Source of the DNA: Triops longicaudatus
Lineage: Eukaryota; Arthropoda; Branchiopoda; Notostraca; Triopsidae
NCBI GenBank assembly: GCA_022885665.1
Contig: JAGQDJ010000026.1
Coordinates: forward strand, 124,001-188,000
DNA: 64,000 nt
Direction of reading: 5' to 3'
Shown here: one piece after another, positions 1 to 12,500 of the stretch
Numbering within the stretch: the stretch's first letter is position 1
How the letters are laid out: each line of letters opens with the position of its first letter
Translations under genes and position numbers: made by a program
Notes under the pieces: model-generated
What the model was told of the DNA's origin: nothing
Database searches by the model: none
The model's input: the letters and a program-made list of their open reading frames with translations, nothing else

Positions 1-1373
1 AATAAGATGCATATATTTAGGATCAAAATGTGCACAAATGTGAACATGCAGGATTTGATTGTAATCCATCACGAAATGGGACATTCGGCCTATTTTATGC
101 AATACGCTAACCAGCACTGGATTTTCCGTAATGGTGCTAACCCCGGTAGGTTAATTTTTCCTTGAAATAACATTTTTGTTAACATCGGCGAAATTCCTAG
201 GATTCCATGAAGCTATTGGCGACTGCTTGGCATTATCCGTATCCACTCCTGCCCATTTGCAGAAAATTGGTTTGTTGGAGAAGACTGATAACGACAAGTT
301 TAATGTCACGCCCAGGTTCGACAATTTGCCTGACTTGCCCAAAAATATGTCGCCCACGGACTTTAATTACATGATGAAACAAGCTCTCGATAAAGTAAGA
401 AATTACGATACCGAATTGCTCAAACTATTTTCAGCTATGTTCTTTATTATTACGTTGTAGGTCTTTAACAGGGTATTCGAATTGTCATCGATATTTTTTT
501 TTCGAGTCATTTATATTACCTTGTCTTTCAGGTTGCATTCCTGCCCTTCGGCTATCTGATGGATAAATGGAGATGGGGCGTATTCGACGGTAGTACGGCC
601 AACAGCGAGCTTAACGCTGATTGGTGGAAACTCCGTCTCGAGTTGCAAGGCTTAGTGCCACCTGTCGAGCGCAGTGAAAATGACTTTGACCCCGGCGCGA
701 AATTTCATATTCCTGCGAACGTGGAATATATTAGGTTTACTCTTATCTGACCGACACGCTTAATTCTTTTTTTTTTAACGCGATGTCTACTCCCATAGGT
801 ACTTCGTAAGCTATATAGTGCAATTTCAATTCTATGAAGCCATGTGCATTGCTGCAGGGCAATATGCTCCCGATGATCCCAACAAACCGTTATATAAGTG
901 CGACTTTGACGGCAGTAAGCCCGCAGGCGATTTGCTCAAGTATTCCCACCATGCATCAACACTAAACGGAGAATGAGCACTGATATTTTTTGTATGCTCT
1001 AGAGCCATGCTCCAACCAGGATTTTCCGAACCCTGGCCTGACGTTTTGTATAACATGACAGGTTCGAGAAAAATGAACGCCAGTTCCATTCTTAACTACT
1101 TCGCACCGTTATACGAATGGCTTCAAGATGCCAATGAACTTTCGGGTGAATGTATTGGTTGGGAAGGTAAACTAATAAAAAAGCCTCTGAAATCTGACCT
1201 GATTATTAACTCACGCTACTTTCGAAATAGATTGCGTTTATAAAAACGATACAGTCCCGCTTGTTGTGGGTATCATTCTAGCCGTCTTGGTAGTCATTGT
1301 GGTCATTGGGTATTTCATCGGAAGAGCTAGAACTCGTTCATCCGTTTCAGAAAGTACCGAGAGGCTTCCATAA
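1..1373 (+). CDS. ACE: Angiotensin-converting enzyme-like M2 zinc dipeptidyl carboxypeptidase, C-terminal part
   Basis: Removes C-terminal dipeptides from peptides at the cell surface (family knowledge). The gene is cut by the window start. The frame is open from base 1, reading into a match to the ACE FRIKMCT segment. Exons: 1-145, 201-394, 532-734, 799-939, 1003-1166, 1231-1373 (TAA), giving 329 residues. Seen: the zinc motif HEMGH at residues 24-28, the third zinc ligand Glu in GFHEAIGD at residue 52 (28 residues after the first His, as in human ACE), and FHIP...EYIRYF with the substrate-binding His172, Tyr179 and Tyr182. All expected catalytic residues of this half are therefore present. 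Residues about 291-312 form one hydrophobic membrane span, followed by a 16-residue tail beginning RARTRSS. It is thus a single-domain, type I membrane-anchored form, unlike the soluble insect Ance. The N-terminal half, with the signal peptide, lies outside the window. Confidence 0.96.
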
Positions 1374-2766
1374 GTACTCGAAGGGCGTTTTTGGAAAAAA
1401 GCTGTGTAATTACGGCAATCTTAATTTTAGTTACAAATTCAGGACAATCCGAAATATACCCAGATTGGATACATTTTCAAAGTGCCTTATACCACTCCAT
1501 GTACCTAAATGTGAAGTTGTCTAAACGTCATTAGAGAATATTTCAGATGAATGAGTTTGATACTCCGGCTTGACTTCTTGACGTGTTATAAGTTTAACCT
1601 CGAAGTTGAAAATACACGACTTTAACCAATGGTAATTGAATTGCAAAATCATTCAATTGAATTGCAATTTTACTTTGTCACAACAATCAACTGCTTAAAA
1701 TGAAAATCTTTAAACACTCTGAATAGACTACTCCAATTTTACACTCATTCAGCATGTCTCTGTAAACTAGCACTCGAATTCTCGTACCTTCGTCTGACTT
1801 TGTTCTCCGGGGTTTGTCAAACATATGTAATTTTGCGGTACTGATTAACACTTCCCTAGGTTTACCAACCCGTAAAAAGTCACTCAATTAAACTTTTTTT
1901 TTCGAGGTAACTTTTTTTTTTAAATATATCACGCAGAATTTTTGCTAAGCATTAGCATACCGAAATGTTTTTCACAGCACTTTCGTTAGTTCGATTTTTC
2001 GTAAATAAGGAATGGCATTAAGTATAGAAGTTCTTGTGTTTTTTCAGATTTTTTAAAGAAAATATACACTAGTTAGCTTGCGTCCTAGGGTGAAATATGG
2101 AAGTGTCTGTAGAAAAGTGAAAGTATTTCGGTCTGTGAACAAAACACGTAACCCGTCAGGCTAGATCATTAGGGGGTTGGTAGGGCAATAAACTAGAAAC
2201 CAAAGGAGAGAAAGGTATATCCCACCATATTAGATCACCATAAAACGTGAAAAAAAAGCGGGGTGCGGTTTCTCTTACTTTCACTTGAAAAATGACCCTC
2301 GACTATCGACCTGCTGATGCGTCTGTTTCGCCCCGCAGCATCGGCCAACCGCTTTCTAATTACCTCGCGTAGCATCCAAAACCCAAACCTCGAAGATCTT
2401 CCTCACCGCCGTCCTCAATCGCAGATTTCTAACTCGGTCTTACAGCATACAAACAGTTTCTTTGCCTAATTTTGAAAACGTGTCGCTACCATTCACCTTA
2501 GAAGAAAAACTGCTCAGAATTTTAATTATGGCCAACTTATTTTTCTCAAGACAAAGAAACGCTAGAAGGAAAAAACGCAAGTCACACCAGAAACCTGTCT
2601 GGATTCGAAAATAAAATGAGACCGCCAAAGGGACTGATTACATAACCACGCCCACACCCCAAGCCTAGAAATAAGCGAAGTTTAAGCACATGAAGCTCAG
2701 TAACATTCTCGAAGCTGCGAATAGCTCAGGTGTCTTGTACTAACAGTTCCAACATCAATTCTAATC
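1374..2766. other. Intergenic region between ACE and the first Reeler gene
   Basis: AT-rich spacer of 1.4 kb. It must hold the ACE 3' UTR and the promoter of the gene starting at 2767. Short open frames here (for example 1687-1887 minus and 2440-2628 minus) show no recognisable motif. I see no clear TATA box within 100 bp of the downstream ATG. Confidence 0.6.
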
Positions 2767-4660
2767 ATGTTGGCGAAGAGTTTACTCTGGGCCGGACTTA
2801 TTCTCGGAGTTGCGTGGGCATTTCCCAACGGCGGTCCCATTGATGCCTGTGTCAAAGCTAAGCCAAACCAACCTAACCATGGTCAGACCGTTTCACAGCC
2901 TTTGAACACGCTGCCGTTCTTGGTGGAGGCATCGAGCGAGTTTTACCGGCCAAACGACGTTATCACCTGTAAGAAATACCGAAAATACTTTTTTCATAAT
3001 ATTCCATGACACAATTGTAACTTAAGCGATTCCATTACGCAATTGCAACTTAAGCGAAGTTTTTCAATACACTGTTAAAAAGCACTTAATTAAAAGGTTA
3101 AATAACACAAATCTAAATTAAACTAATTATTATGGTGCGATCTCGCCCCGGCTTACATGATTAATTCGTTCTAAGGACTTAAACAGAAGTCGAATAGCGT
3201 GTATTGCTTGTAATTATATCTCTTTTGAAACAAATTAATTTTACACATTTCTATTAACTAGCAAAAGAATTTATTCCAATTTTTACTCTAACGTATTCCA
3301 ATATTCATTTCGGGCAAAAATGTTATACAGCTTTAAAATATGAATTAGTGTAATTAAATCAATGTTTCGCTGGCAAAATTAGTGGTAGAATGTCAAATTG
3401 CAGGACATTTCCGATTGTCCGTGACTCTATGCGGTTAAGCTTACTGTAACGGCAAGTAAATTATACGGCCACAGTTATGTGAAGCGATTTCAAAGGGCGG
3501 AGAAACCACACAGGCCTCATCAAGGGCAGGCTAACCCTAATTAGCTATGGAAATAACCAACTCAATTACAGGAATGCTCTCGTATGTGGACAGCTTCATG
3601 AAAAAGTTCTAGAAGTTCGAACACGAGCAAAATACTTAAACTTCATATGAATAGTTTTGAATAGGATTCTTTAATTTCGGGAGCCGATTAGACCATTCCA
3701 TTTCCCCGTACCAAGAATGACTGAACATTTTTGGGCGATGTCCTTATAAGGCCTTACACAATTGAATAGTACAGTAATATTGTTTGTTACATCCCACGTT
3801 GAGAAAGTCACCTTCACGCTCGCCAAGCTTCCGTGTTGGGACTTTCACTCTCGTTTGGAGTTCAAATCCTGAGACTCACCACAAAAGTTATTATACGCGT
3901 TACTTTTACAAAGGACGTCCTGAACAATACAGCCATATTCTAGCCCTCTTTTGTCTGTCACGCAAAAGCTAATAAAGGTCACGCAATATGAGGAAAACTG
4001 TACAAAATGCTACAAGTCCACAACACCGCTGTACCTCGTCCAAAATCCTTCTAGAATAACATTATAACTGAAAAATTCCTACAATTTAAATATTACTGCT
4101 AAAAAATTCACGGTTTTGCTATTAAAATAAATTAGGAGTACTAAATAATTGAGAATTAAAGTAGTGATTGAGCATTGTTATCTTAATATGACAAGGAAAA
4201 ACAAAAAGTAAATCGTAAGGTACTGAGCAGAACATTACAATTCAATGTCGTTGTCTAGAAAAAAAACGTAAAAAATGATATTCTCTCTTTACAGTGACGA
4301 TCCGTGCTACACAACAGAACACTCCGTTCAAAGGATTCTTCTTCCAAGCCCGCGACGAACAGTCCAACGAATGGATTGGCGTTTTCGAAGAGTCCCAGAG
4401 GTCCAAATCCTACGGTGAGTGCTCTGCTGTGACTCACACTGACAACAAACACAAAGACGCTATCACTCTTGTCTGGCACGCCCCTCCTGATCGTTCTGGC
4501 CGCGTATTCTTCGTGTAAGTACACATACCTTTGTGGACAAAAGAAACAAAGTTAAAAACCGTCTTATCTTATTATTGTTTTCCTTCGTGTTTGCAGTGGA
4601 TCGGTGGTCGAATCGTACAGCAAATTCTGGTCCGATGTCGTAGCCCATGCTCGTCAATAA
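2767..4660 (+). CDS. Secreted Reeler-domain protein (putative defence protein type), copy 1
   Basis: Small secreted protein of the Reeler family, called putative defence protein in arthropods. The family is linked to immune challenge in haemolymph, but its biochemical role is unclear. Exons: 2767-2968, 4295-4514, 4597-4660 (TAA), giving 161 aa. Residues 1-18 (MLAKSLLWAGLILGVAWA) form a signal peptide, with FPNGGP at the start of the mature chain. The Reeler core includes PFKGFFFQAR, a GECSAVTH segment and LVWHAPPD. Two Cys, in DAC near the N-terminus and in GEC, are probably the conserved disulphide pair. The intron phases (1 and 2) match copy 2 exactly. Intron 1 (2969-4294) is 1.3 kb against 118 bp in the neighbour, the largest difference between them. 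Tandem same-strand copies point to duplication. Family assignment is confident; a role in immunity is inference. Confidence 0.92.
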
Positions 4661-4857
4661 TGTGTCCTTTGACGTTCTTTTTCCCACCAGAAAATAGAAG
4701 CTGCGCTTCCTTTCTTCCACAGATTATATGCAGATTATGATGTGAAAAATACGGTACAAAAAGGCCGAATTTCTCCAACTGTATAGAACCTATATCCCAG
4801 TGATAAAACCTAAAAATGTAGGAAATTTGGAAATCATTTCCAAGTGATTGTCAAACA

Positions 4858-4873
4858 AATAAAATTTAATAAA
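4858..4873 (+). terminator. Overlapping poly(A) signals of Reeler copy 1
   Basis: AATAAA at 4858-4863 and again at 4868-4873, about 200 bp after the stop codon at 4660. These are the likely cleavage and polyadenylation signals. Their use is inferred from position. Confidence 0.6.
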
Positions 4874-5157
4874 AAAATTACACGCGTTTCACTGAATTGT
4901 TCGTATTAATGCGTCATATTCTTGTCCGGGTTGCTTAATAACTTTCTAATTGTAAGACCCATTTGAATTCTAGAATATACGCTTTGTCATTCATTAAGGG
5001 AAAACCTAGGGGAAATTGGATGAATTCGTTATATAACGCTGTTAACCTTTCACCAATATTTCCTGTCGCGAAGCAGTATAGTCAACACGTATACACGCGC
5101 GGAGAAAACTCGTTCGTGGGGAAGTGGGCTGAGCTTATGAAAGGTTCACCACACAGG

Positions 5158-5164
5158 TATAAAG
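5158..5164 (+). promoter_or_regulatory. TATA-box-like element upstream of Reeler copy 2
   Basis: TATAAAG lies 115 bp before the ATG at 5279. A start site about 30 bp downstream would leave a leader of roughly 90 nt. Copy 1 has no comparable element near its ATG. Assigned by position and consensus only. Confidence 0.45.
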
Positions 5165-5278
5165 ACTTCGTGTTCGACCAAGTTTCCGGCATTCGCTTCG
5201 AGCTCGGTTCCGAACGTCCTACTTGGCTTTTTTAAACAACGCACTAGAATACAAAGAAGAGTTTTATTAAAACCAATC

Positions 5279-5498
5279 ATGGCAGTTTCTCGCTGTTTTA
5301 CTTTAACCTTGTGGCTCTTCAGTGTCATTGGACTTGGTAATGCCTTCCGCGGTGGAGCTCCCAGTCTTGTGTGCAGTAACGGAGGTGTTCCTTTGCATTT
5401 GGCAACATCTTCCCAATCTCGTGCGACGCTTCCATACGCCGTATCAGCTTCAAGCGCCTTTTATAGACCTAGCGACGTTTTGACAGGTACGTTTTATT

Positions 5499-5534
<36 letters not shown>

Positions 5535-6097
5535 CGCCTTCCTTGTTGCGTTGCCTTCGACCTAACGAGCAGTATTTAACTTACTTTTTTTGTCGTAAAT
5601 TTAGTTTCCATTCAAACACTTGGGAAGCCGTTTAAGGGATTCTTCGTCCAAGCCTTTGACGCTTCGACGAATCAACGCATCGGAGAATTTGAAGACTCGT
5701 CTGTTGCTCAGGCTTTGAACGATGGTTGTTCCGGAGTTACACATAGGAGCAATAGTCCCAAGCAAGCTGTTACTTTGATCTGGCACGCACCTCCCAATCG
5801 CACAGGAAATGTTCGTTTTGTGTAAGTATTTTTATATAGAATATTTTATTTGTTTGGCGTTTTTTTCTTTCACTTGTGTGAATTTGTGTATGATTTCTTC
5901 ATTTTTTTTTTTACGGATTTGAAAGATTTTCACGAACAAATTACGCATAATAAGGAACATGCTTTACGTGGAATTTATACAAGTTACGCTGAACTGACAT
6001 GCACAGTCATCTAACCGTTATTTTTCCCCCCTTTAGGGCGACCGTGCTCGAAAGCTACCGTACCTATTGGACAAAGATCATCGCAAGAACGGCCTGA
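5279..6097 (+). CDS. Secreted Reeler-domain protein (putative defence protein type), copy 2
   Basis: Paralogue of the gene at 2767, on the same strand and of the same length (161 aa). Exons: 5279-5486, 5605-5821, 6037-6097 (TGA). Signal peptide at residues 1-22, ending GLGNA, then FRGGAPS. The Reeler core is recognisable by PFKGFFVQAF, NDGCSGVTH and LIWHAPPN. The two mature Cys (in SLVCSN and DGCSG) match those of copy 1. Exon junctions fall at equivalent codons with identical phases (1 and 2), so the two genes share an intron-containing ancestor and neither is a retrocopy. The C-terminus (ESYRTYW) resembles ESYSKFW of copy 1. The proteins have diverged considerably, so the duplication is not recent. 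The likely product is an extracellular protein; its function is not established. Confidence 0.92.
5502..5528 (+). repeat. Poly(T) run in intron 1 of Reeler copy 2
   Basis: 27 consecutive T, 15 bp after the exon 1 donor at 5487. A homopolymer slippage site; the length may vary or be an assembly approximation. Confidence 0.85.
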
Positions 6098-9000
6098 AAA
6101 GTTCCCACGAAGAATTTTAACAGACTTTTTTAACAGAAGGGTGTTTTTTTTTTTATGAATTTACATGACTGCTCGTGACGTAATTTATTGTAAATACATT
6201 GACTGCCCATTTAAATGTACTTCATACTTTACTACTGAACTGTAAGGAAAATAGAAATTCATATGCCCGTAATGACAATGCGTAACACAGCAACGGTGGT
6301 TGACCTGGCAAAGGAAAAGATCCAAGACGCGTGGATTTTAACGGTAGATTAAACTTACCCAGACACGGATGTTAATTGGACTCACGATTCGCTTTGATTT
6401 AGGTACGCCACATGCAACTTTTTACTGATCCGGAAAAATCAGAACGTTTCTGCATTTATTTTGAAATATCTAAATTTTTTTAACAAATTGAAAGCCCAGG
6501 CATATCTATTAAAGGGAGTAAATTAGCTGAAGAAAAAAAAGTAATTGAGCTGAAGTTGCTTCTTGGACTTTTTTGTTACCCTTTCGTGGTCGGGACATGC
6601 ATTTTGTCGTTTCGTAATGAATTCTTCAAAGTTCTTCCAACATTTGCGTGCATAGCTTGGTAACGACCGTCGCAAAAAAAAGGCTTCGAAAGTGACCAGC
6701 TGTACTCGCGACGGGAATTTTCCTCTACGTTCCTGTTTACTCGTGCGAAAGGATCAAAATTCATAACATGTGAGGTATAGACTTGAAAGAAAACTGTCAA
6801 GTCACGACGAAATTACTTTCTTTCATTTGAACTCCTCTCTTGTCTGGTTGTGAAAAAAAAACAGTCGCCAAAAAAAAAGAAATAATAATATTAAATAAAT
6901 AAAAAATAAATAGAAAACAAAATAAAAGATTACAGATGACTTTAGGTTCCATACCTAATACCTGGAAGTTGTTTAAACAGTGATAATTAAATAAAAACAA
7001 CGCCAGGTTGAATTTGTCAGAGCCATTATTTTCCAAACCAAATACACTACATTACTCTTAAATCTGAGGCAAAAAATGGCGAATCACACTTTGTTTTTTA
7101 TCAATGGTCAACGAACGCAAAAATCAGACTTCTATATATATATCCATAAGTCAATATTTTTTTGGTATCCCATGCAGTTTCTTTCCATTGATTGAATCGT
7201 ACCATAAATCTCTCGTGTTCCGTTCAATTTCACAACGGTTTGCAGTAAGTAAAATGGGAGATTTTTTTTTGTTAAGTTTTCTTAGCCGGAGCTTGAAAAG
7301 TTTGAATTATACTTTGAGACAACAACTGGTCACGTTAACAAAGTGAGTGAGTGAATTACTCGTGAGAAAGATTATTAAAATACCTATGCAAAAAATGCCT
7401 TGTTCCCTAAATAGTCGCCTTTAGGGGAACAAATGCTAACGCCAATATTTTCGGGGTGGGGGAAAATGTTGCTTAACCAACGTATGTTTTATTTCTTTTG
7501 CCTTCCCACTGGGAAATGTTCTCTCCTCTTCCATTTTTGGAGAAAAGTTCTACGTTTGGGGTTAAAGTGGGCACAAGAAATGGCGTGCAAAGATATGTAC
7601 GTGGAAAGACTCAAAGATTTCTTTCTAATGAGTGAGCATTGGCACGTCTTTTTTACTGGAAAAAAAAAATCGGATAAAATGTTAAAAAAGTTCAGCTGAA
7701 ATAACACCCGCCCCCAAGAACTTTTTCTCAAAAGATTGTCACTGGATGAACGGGACATGACAAAACTAAAACAATAGCCAAAAAAATGCACGAAAGTTCA
7801 CCTATTGCGATTGTCGCTTAACGCAATATCTTTCAATTGTTTGACAATTCCTAACTACAACTCTTAAGTCCCGACACTACCGACTAGAACCCAAAAAATC
7901 CGAGAAAGAAATCTAGCAAAACTCCGCCAATGAAACGAAACCGACACTTTAATTCGAAATGATTGAGCAGAACGGTTCAAATTAGAAAAAAATACGATGA
8001 TGTAACACTTTCTTGAAAAAGTTATTAAACCGAGTTTAAACAGCTATTACGATTCTTGCCAAAAAATCAGAACTGATCTTTCCGAAAATTGAAGTGAAAA
8101 ACGCAAAAGTCCCCGACGAAAAAAACATATGACCCTGTTTGAGAATAAGGCTGAGGAAAAATTTGTCATCCTAGAGAAGAAACGCAAAAAAACAGACTTA
8201 GGAAAAAGGATAGGCGGGGCCAAACAAATCCAAAAATGAGACGGGTAGGTAACACTGACAACTTCTAGGCCCGTACAGTATAAAGAGAACAATGTGAAGA
8301 TTATACACAGTGAACCATGATGAAATATTGCACTTCGTGACCTCTTTGTTGTCTTTTCACAAGTCACCAATGAATAGGAGAAAAAAAGGGCAAATCTCTT
8401 CTATTCCATATGATCTTTTTTTTTGCTTGATTCAGTACTAACAATCTCTTCACGTGACTTTTTCTGTTTTTGGCACGAGTGACAAATGCTTTCATCAAGC
8501 TGCCAGTTTGTCCCCTTGAACAATTATGTTTTTTTTATATGTATCCATAAAAGTCTTTTGCTTGTTCCAGCCCCTCCCATTGATGAAAACGACACACAGG
8601 AAATTATTTTTTAAAAAACGTCATACATATAACTTCTCTATACCAAGGCTGCACAATGACTAGAAAAAAAACTGCAAAAAGATGGGTTTGTTTTTGGCTC
8701 CGCCCCTTCCCTAACCTTTTCCTACAAAGATTTCCCCCTGCGCAAATTCACTCAACGTTCCTAAACAAAATCCCCGTGTAACTTCAAGCCTTTGTTGAAT
8801 TACGCATGAGCAAAAAACCGCTTATTGCCACTGAAAGAAACGAGATAGATCAACTATCCCTAAGCGTTTTGGCCTCTTACTTTTTCTTTTAAAAAGGGAA
8901 CTCAAACACAACCTTTTGACCCTAAACCCCACCCCTTTGTGTTCTTTCGAGAATTCATGCATTCAGGTGATATGTATAATTCTTGAAAAAGTTTGCTGAA

Positions 9001-9469
9001 TCCTTCTTTCGGTACCTACGGTGATTTATAACCCCTCCCCCTTCCCTGCACTCCCAGCAATATGAAAAAACAACAACAGTTTTTCCACCCAGCAAACACA
9101 TGCATGCACGCTATATTCAGCCCCACCCATTTACTATGAAACGAAGATACCAGACCCTCGTTTTCTTTGCTTAATTTTAAACACGTTTTCAGCTCTGACT
9201 AAATGGTTGCATAAAAATTAGCCTTTGGCGGTTGATTACAAGCTTCTCTCCCGCTCCACTTTTTGGCACTGCAAACCTTCCGTTATCACCCTAAACTCTA
9301 AAGAGAACTCCAAAGTACCGGGACAATAAGGTTCTTGTAGAAAAAAAATAATAAAAAATAAAAAAATCACAACTTCAAGAAAAAAAATAGCCTTCAGCTC
9401 CTCTTGTTCTTTCTCGTTTACTCCATACTGCAAGTTAACGCGCCATTGCTTGGATTATTCCTTCGTATT
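6098..9469. other. Intergenic region between Reeler copy 2 and the KH gene
   Basis: A 3.4-kb AT-rich convergent gap. It should hold the 3' UTR of Reeler copy 2 and, on the minus strand, the 3' UTR of the longest KH transcript. Frames of 65-107 codons occur on both strands (largest 8047-8370 minus), but they are rich in Phe, Leu and Lys from A/T homopolymers, carry no motif and lack splice support. I see no gene here. Confidence 0.6.
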
Positions 9470-9554
9470 TTAATGGATGCTGGCTTTCAGGATTGGACTA
9501 GGAGCTAAGAAGGGATATCCCACCATGCCCATGGCTGCCGTCTCCATGGCCAAC
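9470..9554 (-). CDS. KH gene alternative last exon B (27-residue C-terminus)
   Basis: Preceded on the minus strand by a CTAG acceptor at 9555-9556, it starts with one base completing the codon left open by exon 8 (AG + G gives Arg). It reads LAMETAAMGMVGYPFLAPSP and a few more residues to a TAA. The phase fit, the short hydrophobic conserved-looking tail and the stop support a real alternative terminal exon. No RNA evidence is available here. Confidence 0.6.
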
Positions 9555-12500
9555 CTAGATTGAGTAGAAAAAAGTTCCAAAAAAATAAAAATAAAAAAAA
9601 TCTGAGGGAAAGAACGATTCCACGAAAATGCGTAAAAAAGGGTTAGATAAAACGAACACGAGTTTTTTTGGGTGTCAACGACAGTTTTTCATCACTATAG
9701 GTCGCACATACAGGGTAAATACATACATTTTATGTACGTTCCGAAAAACGACTATCATGACTAAATCATGTCAAAGAAACTCTTCCAGACTAAAAACAAA
9801 TCAAACAAAAGAAAAAAATCTTCCAAAAGCCCGTCTTTTTCGGCGTTTAAGAAACACAGTCCTCCCAGATTTAATGAAATCACAAAAGTAACGCCAGACG
9901 TTAAAGCAATATATCACCTCAAACCCTCCTTGTCCCAAATAATTCCAAGAAATTCCCCCAAACACTATCAAACGTATTGCTAGCACGCAAGGTAGCCGCT
10001 TTTCTGCAGAACGAAAGCTACAGATCGTTCTCTTTTTCTGCAAACTTTTCTTATGAAAGAAAAACACGGTGAAAAACAATGGCACCTGGACACACAGTTT
10101 TCTTGTCTTTGTAAATAAAAGGGGCAAAAAAATAGGGGGAAATGATCTGAGAAATCGGCGATTCTTTTAATAGGGCGCAAATTTTGATCTTTCTTTCTTA
10201 GCGCCCGAAGGAGGCGGCGACCCTGAAGATCGCAGTTTGGGGGAGTACGACGAACGCGATGAACGATGAACGCCCGTCGTTTGGATATGTTGCTGTGCTG
10301 CGCCAGTGTGGCTTTGTCCTGCTCCGGTGAGCAAGTCGGAGAGCGACGACAGCGCAGTCAAACCGGTAAGACCAGATAACGCAGTTAGCGCTCCCGGTTT
10401 GGCTAACAACTGAGCTAACGGTAACGCGGAAGCGAGGGCGCTAGTGGCGGCTGTGGTGGCTAAAGCGGACGTGGCTGCCGCAGCCGCCGCAGTAGTAGCT
10501 GCTCCTCCTTCTTGGTTCTGTGCTTCTAACGTAGCTTTATGAATCTCAATGCTAACAGGCGACCCATAGTGACGAAATACGACAATAATGGGGTTTGGTG
10601 GTTAAAATTACGACACACGGCAAAAATAATAATCAAAATAATACGCCCCCCAAAAAGAAAACAAAATGAAACAAAATATTAGGAAAGAAAGGTCAATAAA
10701 AGCCAGAAAGAAGTGTTACGGATTCCCATGGATGGTGGTAATTTTTGGTGGCCAGGCGGGAACCAGTATGTGTTTTGGTGGATCACGGATTTGTTTGTTT
10801 AGGGTTGATGGAGGAGTGAGTAATAAATGTTTTGTGGAATGGTAGAAATTTTGTTGTTTTGTGGATTTATTTTTGGTCAAAAATGAAGGCAAACCAGGCG
10901 GAGGCGGCGGGTGGTAGGCGGTTTTACCGGAAGTAGAGAGTCCAGGTGGCAGGTGGTGTTGGTTGGTTGGTGGAATATGTAAGAAGACATGGGAAGAAAA
11001 AAAAAGAGGACACAAAATAAATATTGGCATTAGAGGCAGAAACCGGTTATAAAAACAAAAGTTTAATAATCAGTTTTTTTGGGGATAAGGAGAGTCGATT
11101 AGGATGGGAGAAGTTAGGGATGGAGGGCGTTACCAGCAGAGCCAGTCAACTTTGTAAGGTAAGAGCGGTTTCAAGAAGTGAAGAAAGCTTTCATACAGAC
11201 ATTCACGCGAAATACGCTTAAAATGTAACGGCAGGATGCGAAATGGCGATAAAACGAGGGAAGGTTACGCCAACGTAGCATACGCTTTATCCGTTTCGTG
11301 ACTTGAGACCATGTTTCCACTGCTTGTCTCACCTGGCTAGGCTAAACAAATCGGGGTTGATCTAGCAAAGCATTTCATGGACAGTTACTCTTCAAAATTC
11401 ATTACTCCAAATAAAAAAGTATAAGTACATTCACATTACTGCGCTCAGTACAACCTTGGTAAAACACCGCAATAGGCGAAAGCCTACGCGGCAAGTCAAT
11501 AAAAAAAAAAAAAACTTTGGTAAAACGAACTCATCGAACGATTATAATGTACGAATTGTAAGGTCCCGAGTTTTATACGCGCAATGAAAAAGCGTCTTAT
11601 CTAGCAAACCCTAAACGCAAGCTAAACAGCAGTGGAAACGACGTCCTGATCTACAAGCGAGAATTACTTATTTTTTTTACTAATAAAAATACCTTATATT
11701 AATTATCTTCACTTTCTGAAACACAATTGGTACGAAAGGGAGTGGGGACGAGAATCCAAAAAGAGAAAAGGAGTCAATAGTCAGTTAACTAAGGAAAATT
11801 GCTACGAAATCAAAAACCAAAACCAAAAAGGTGGCTGGATTAAAGAAAAACCAAAAGAAAAAATGTCTACTAAACATGGACGATTGTCAAAAACTTTCCG
11901 CGAGTTAGGCAAAAAATAGGAAAAGAAATATGAACGGGGCCCTTCTGGAAACAAATATTCTGTACCTGGTATTAATGAGGTATTGCGCCAACGCCACAGA
12001 CTCGGCACTGCCTGTGATGGTGATGGTGCGATCTGTATTGCCAGATTCACGATCCTCACAATTGGAAATACGAATCATCGCCCCGCTTACTTGGCTACAG
12101 AGGTTCAAATATGTATTATAAAGGATTTTCCTTAGAAATTCCGTCACTGAAGTTTCGTATATACCGAATCTCTGCGATTTTAGTGCCTCCTTTGCCAATA
12201 ATACATCCAATGAGTTCATTAGGCACCGTCATTTCATGGGATTGCTGCTGGGCCCCGGTCGTGGCGCTGTTACGTAATTGACCACCTGCCAAGGCTGCCA
12301 GGGCTACAAGAAAAAACAAAAGCCCATCATTAACGTCAGTTTCTGGTTTCATGTGTCGCTCTGCACGTTCGGCATCAGCCCTCATTATCTTGATTCGCGG
12401 TTTACCTGCAGTGGAGATCCCTCCCGCGCCAGCATTAGCCAAGCCGCCTAATCCCAAGGCTGCCAGATTTGCCAACGGGTTATTTGTCAATTTGCTTACC

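Larger units (their letters stand above)
4661..5278. other. 3' UTR of copy 1 and promoter of Reeler copy 2
   Basis: A 618-bp gap between the tandem genes. It contains the poly(A) signals near 4860 and a TATA-like box near 5160. The open frame 4963-5235 (90 codons) has no signal peptide, splice context or family motif, and I do not call it a gene. Confidence 0.6.

Noticed and set aside
1..21. Splice acceptor TTTAG at 16-20 in the ACE gene
   Set aside because: The frame is open through it to base 1 and the codons across it read F-R-I-K as in other ACEs, so the exon probably continues past the window start.
3860..3885. tRNA B-box-like GTTCAAATC in Reeler copy 1 intron
   Set aside because: The flanks do not form a T-arm stem and no A-box or acceptor stem can be placed.
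4963..5235. 90-codon frame between the Reeler genes
   Set aside because: No signal peptide, motif or splice context; it overlaps the likely promoter of copy 2.
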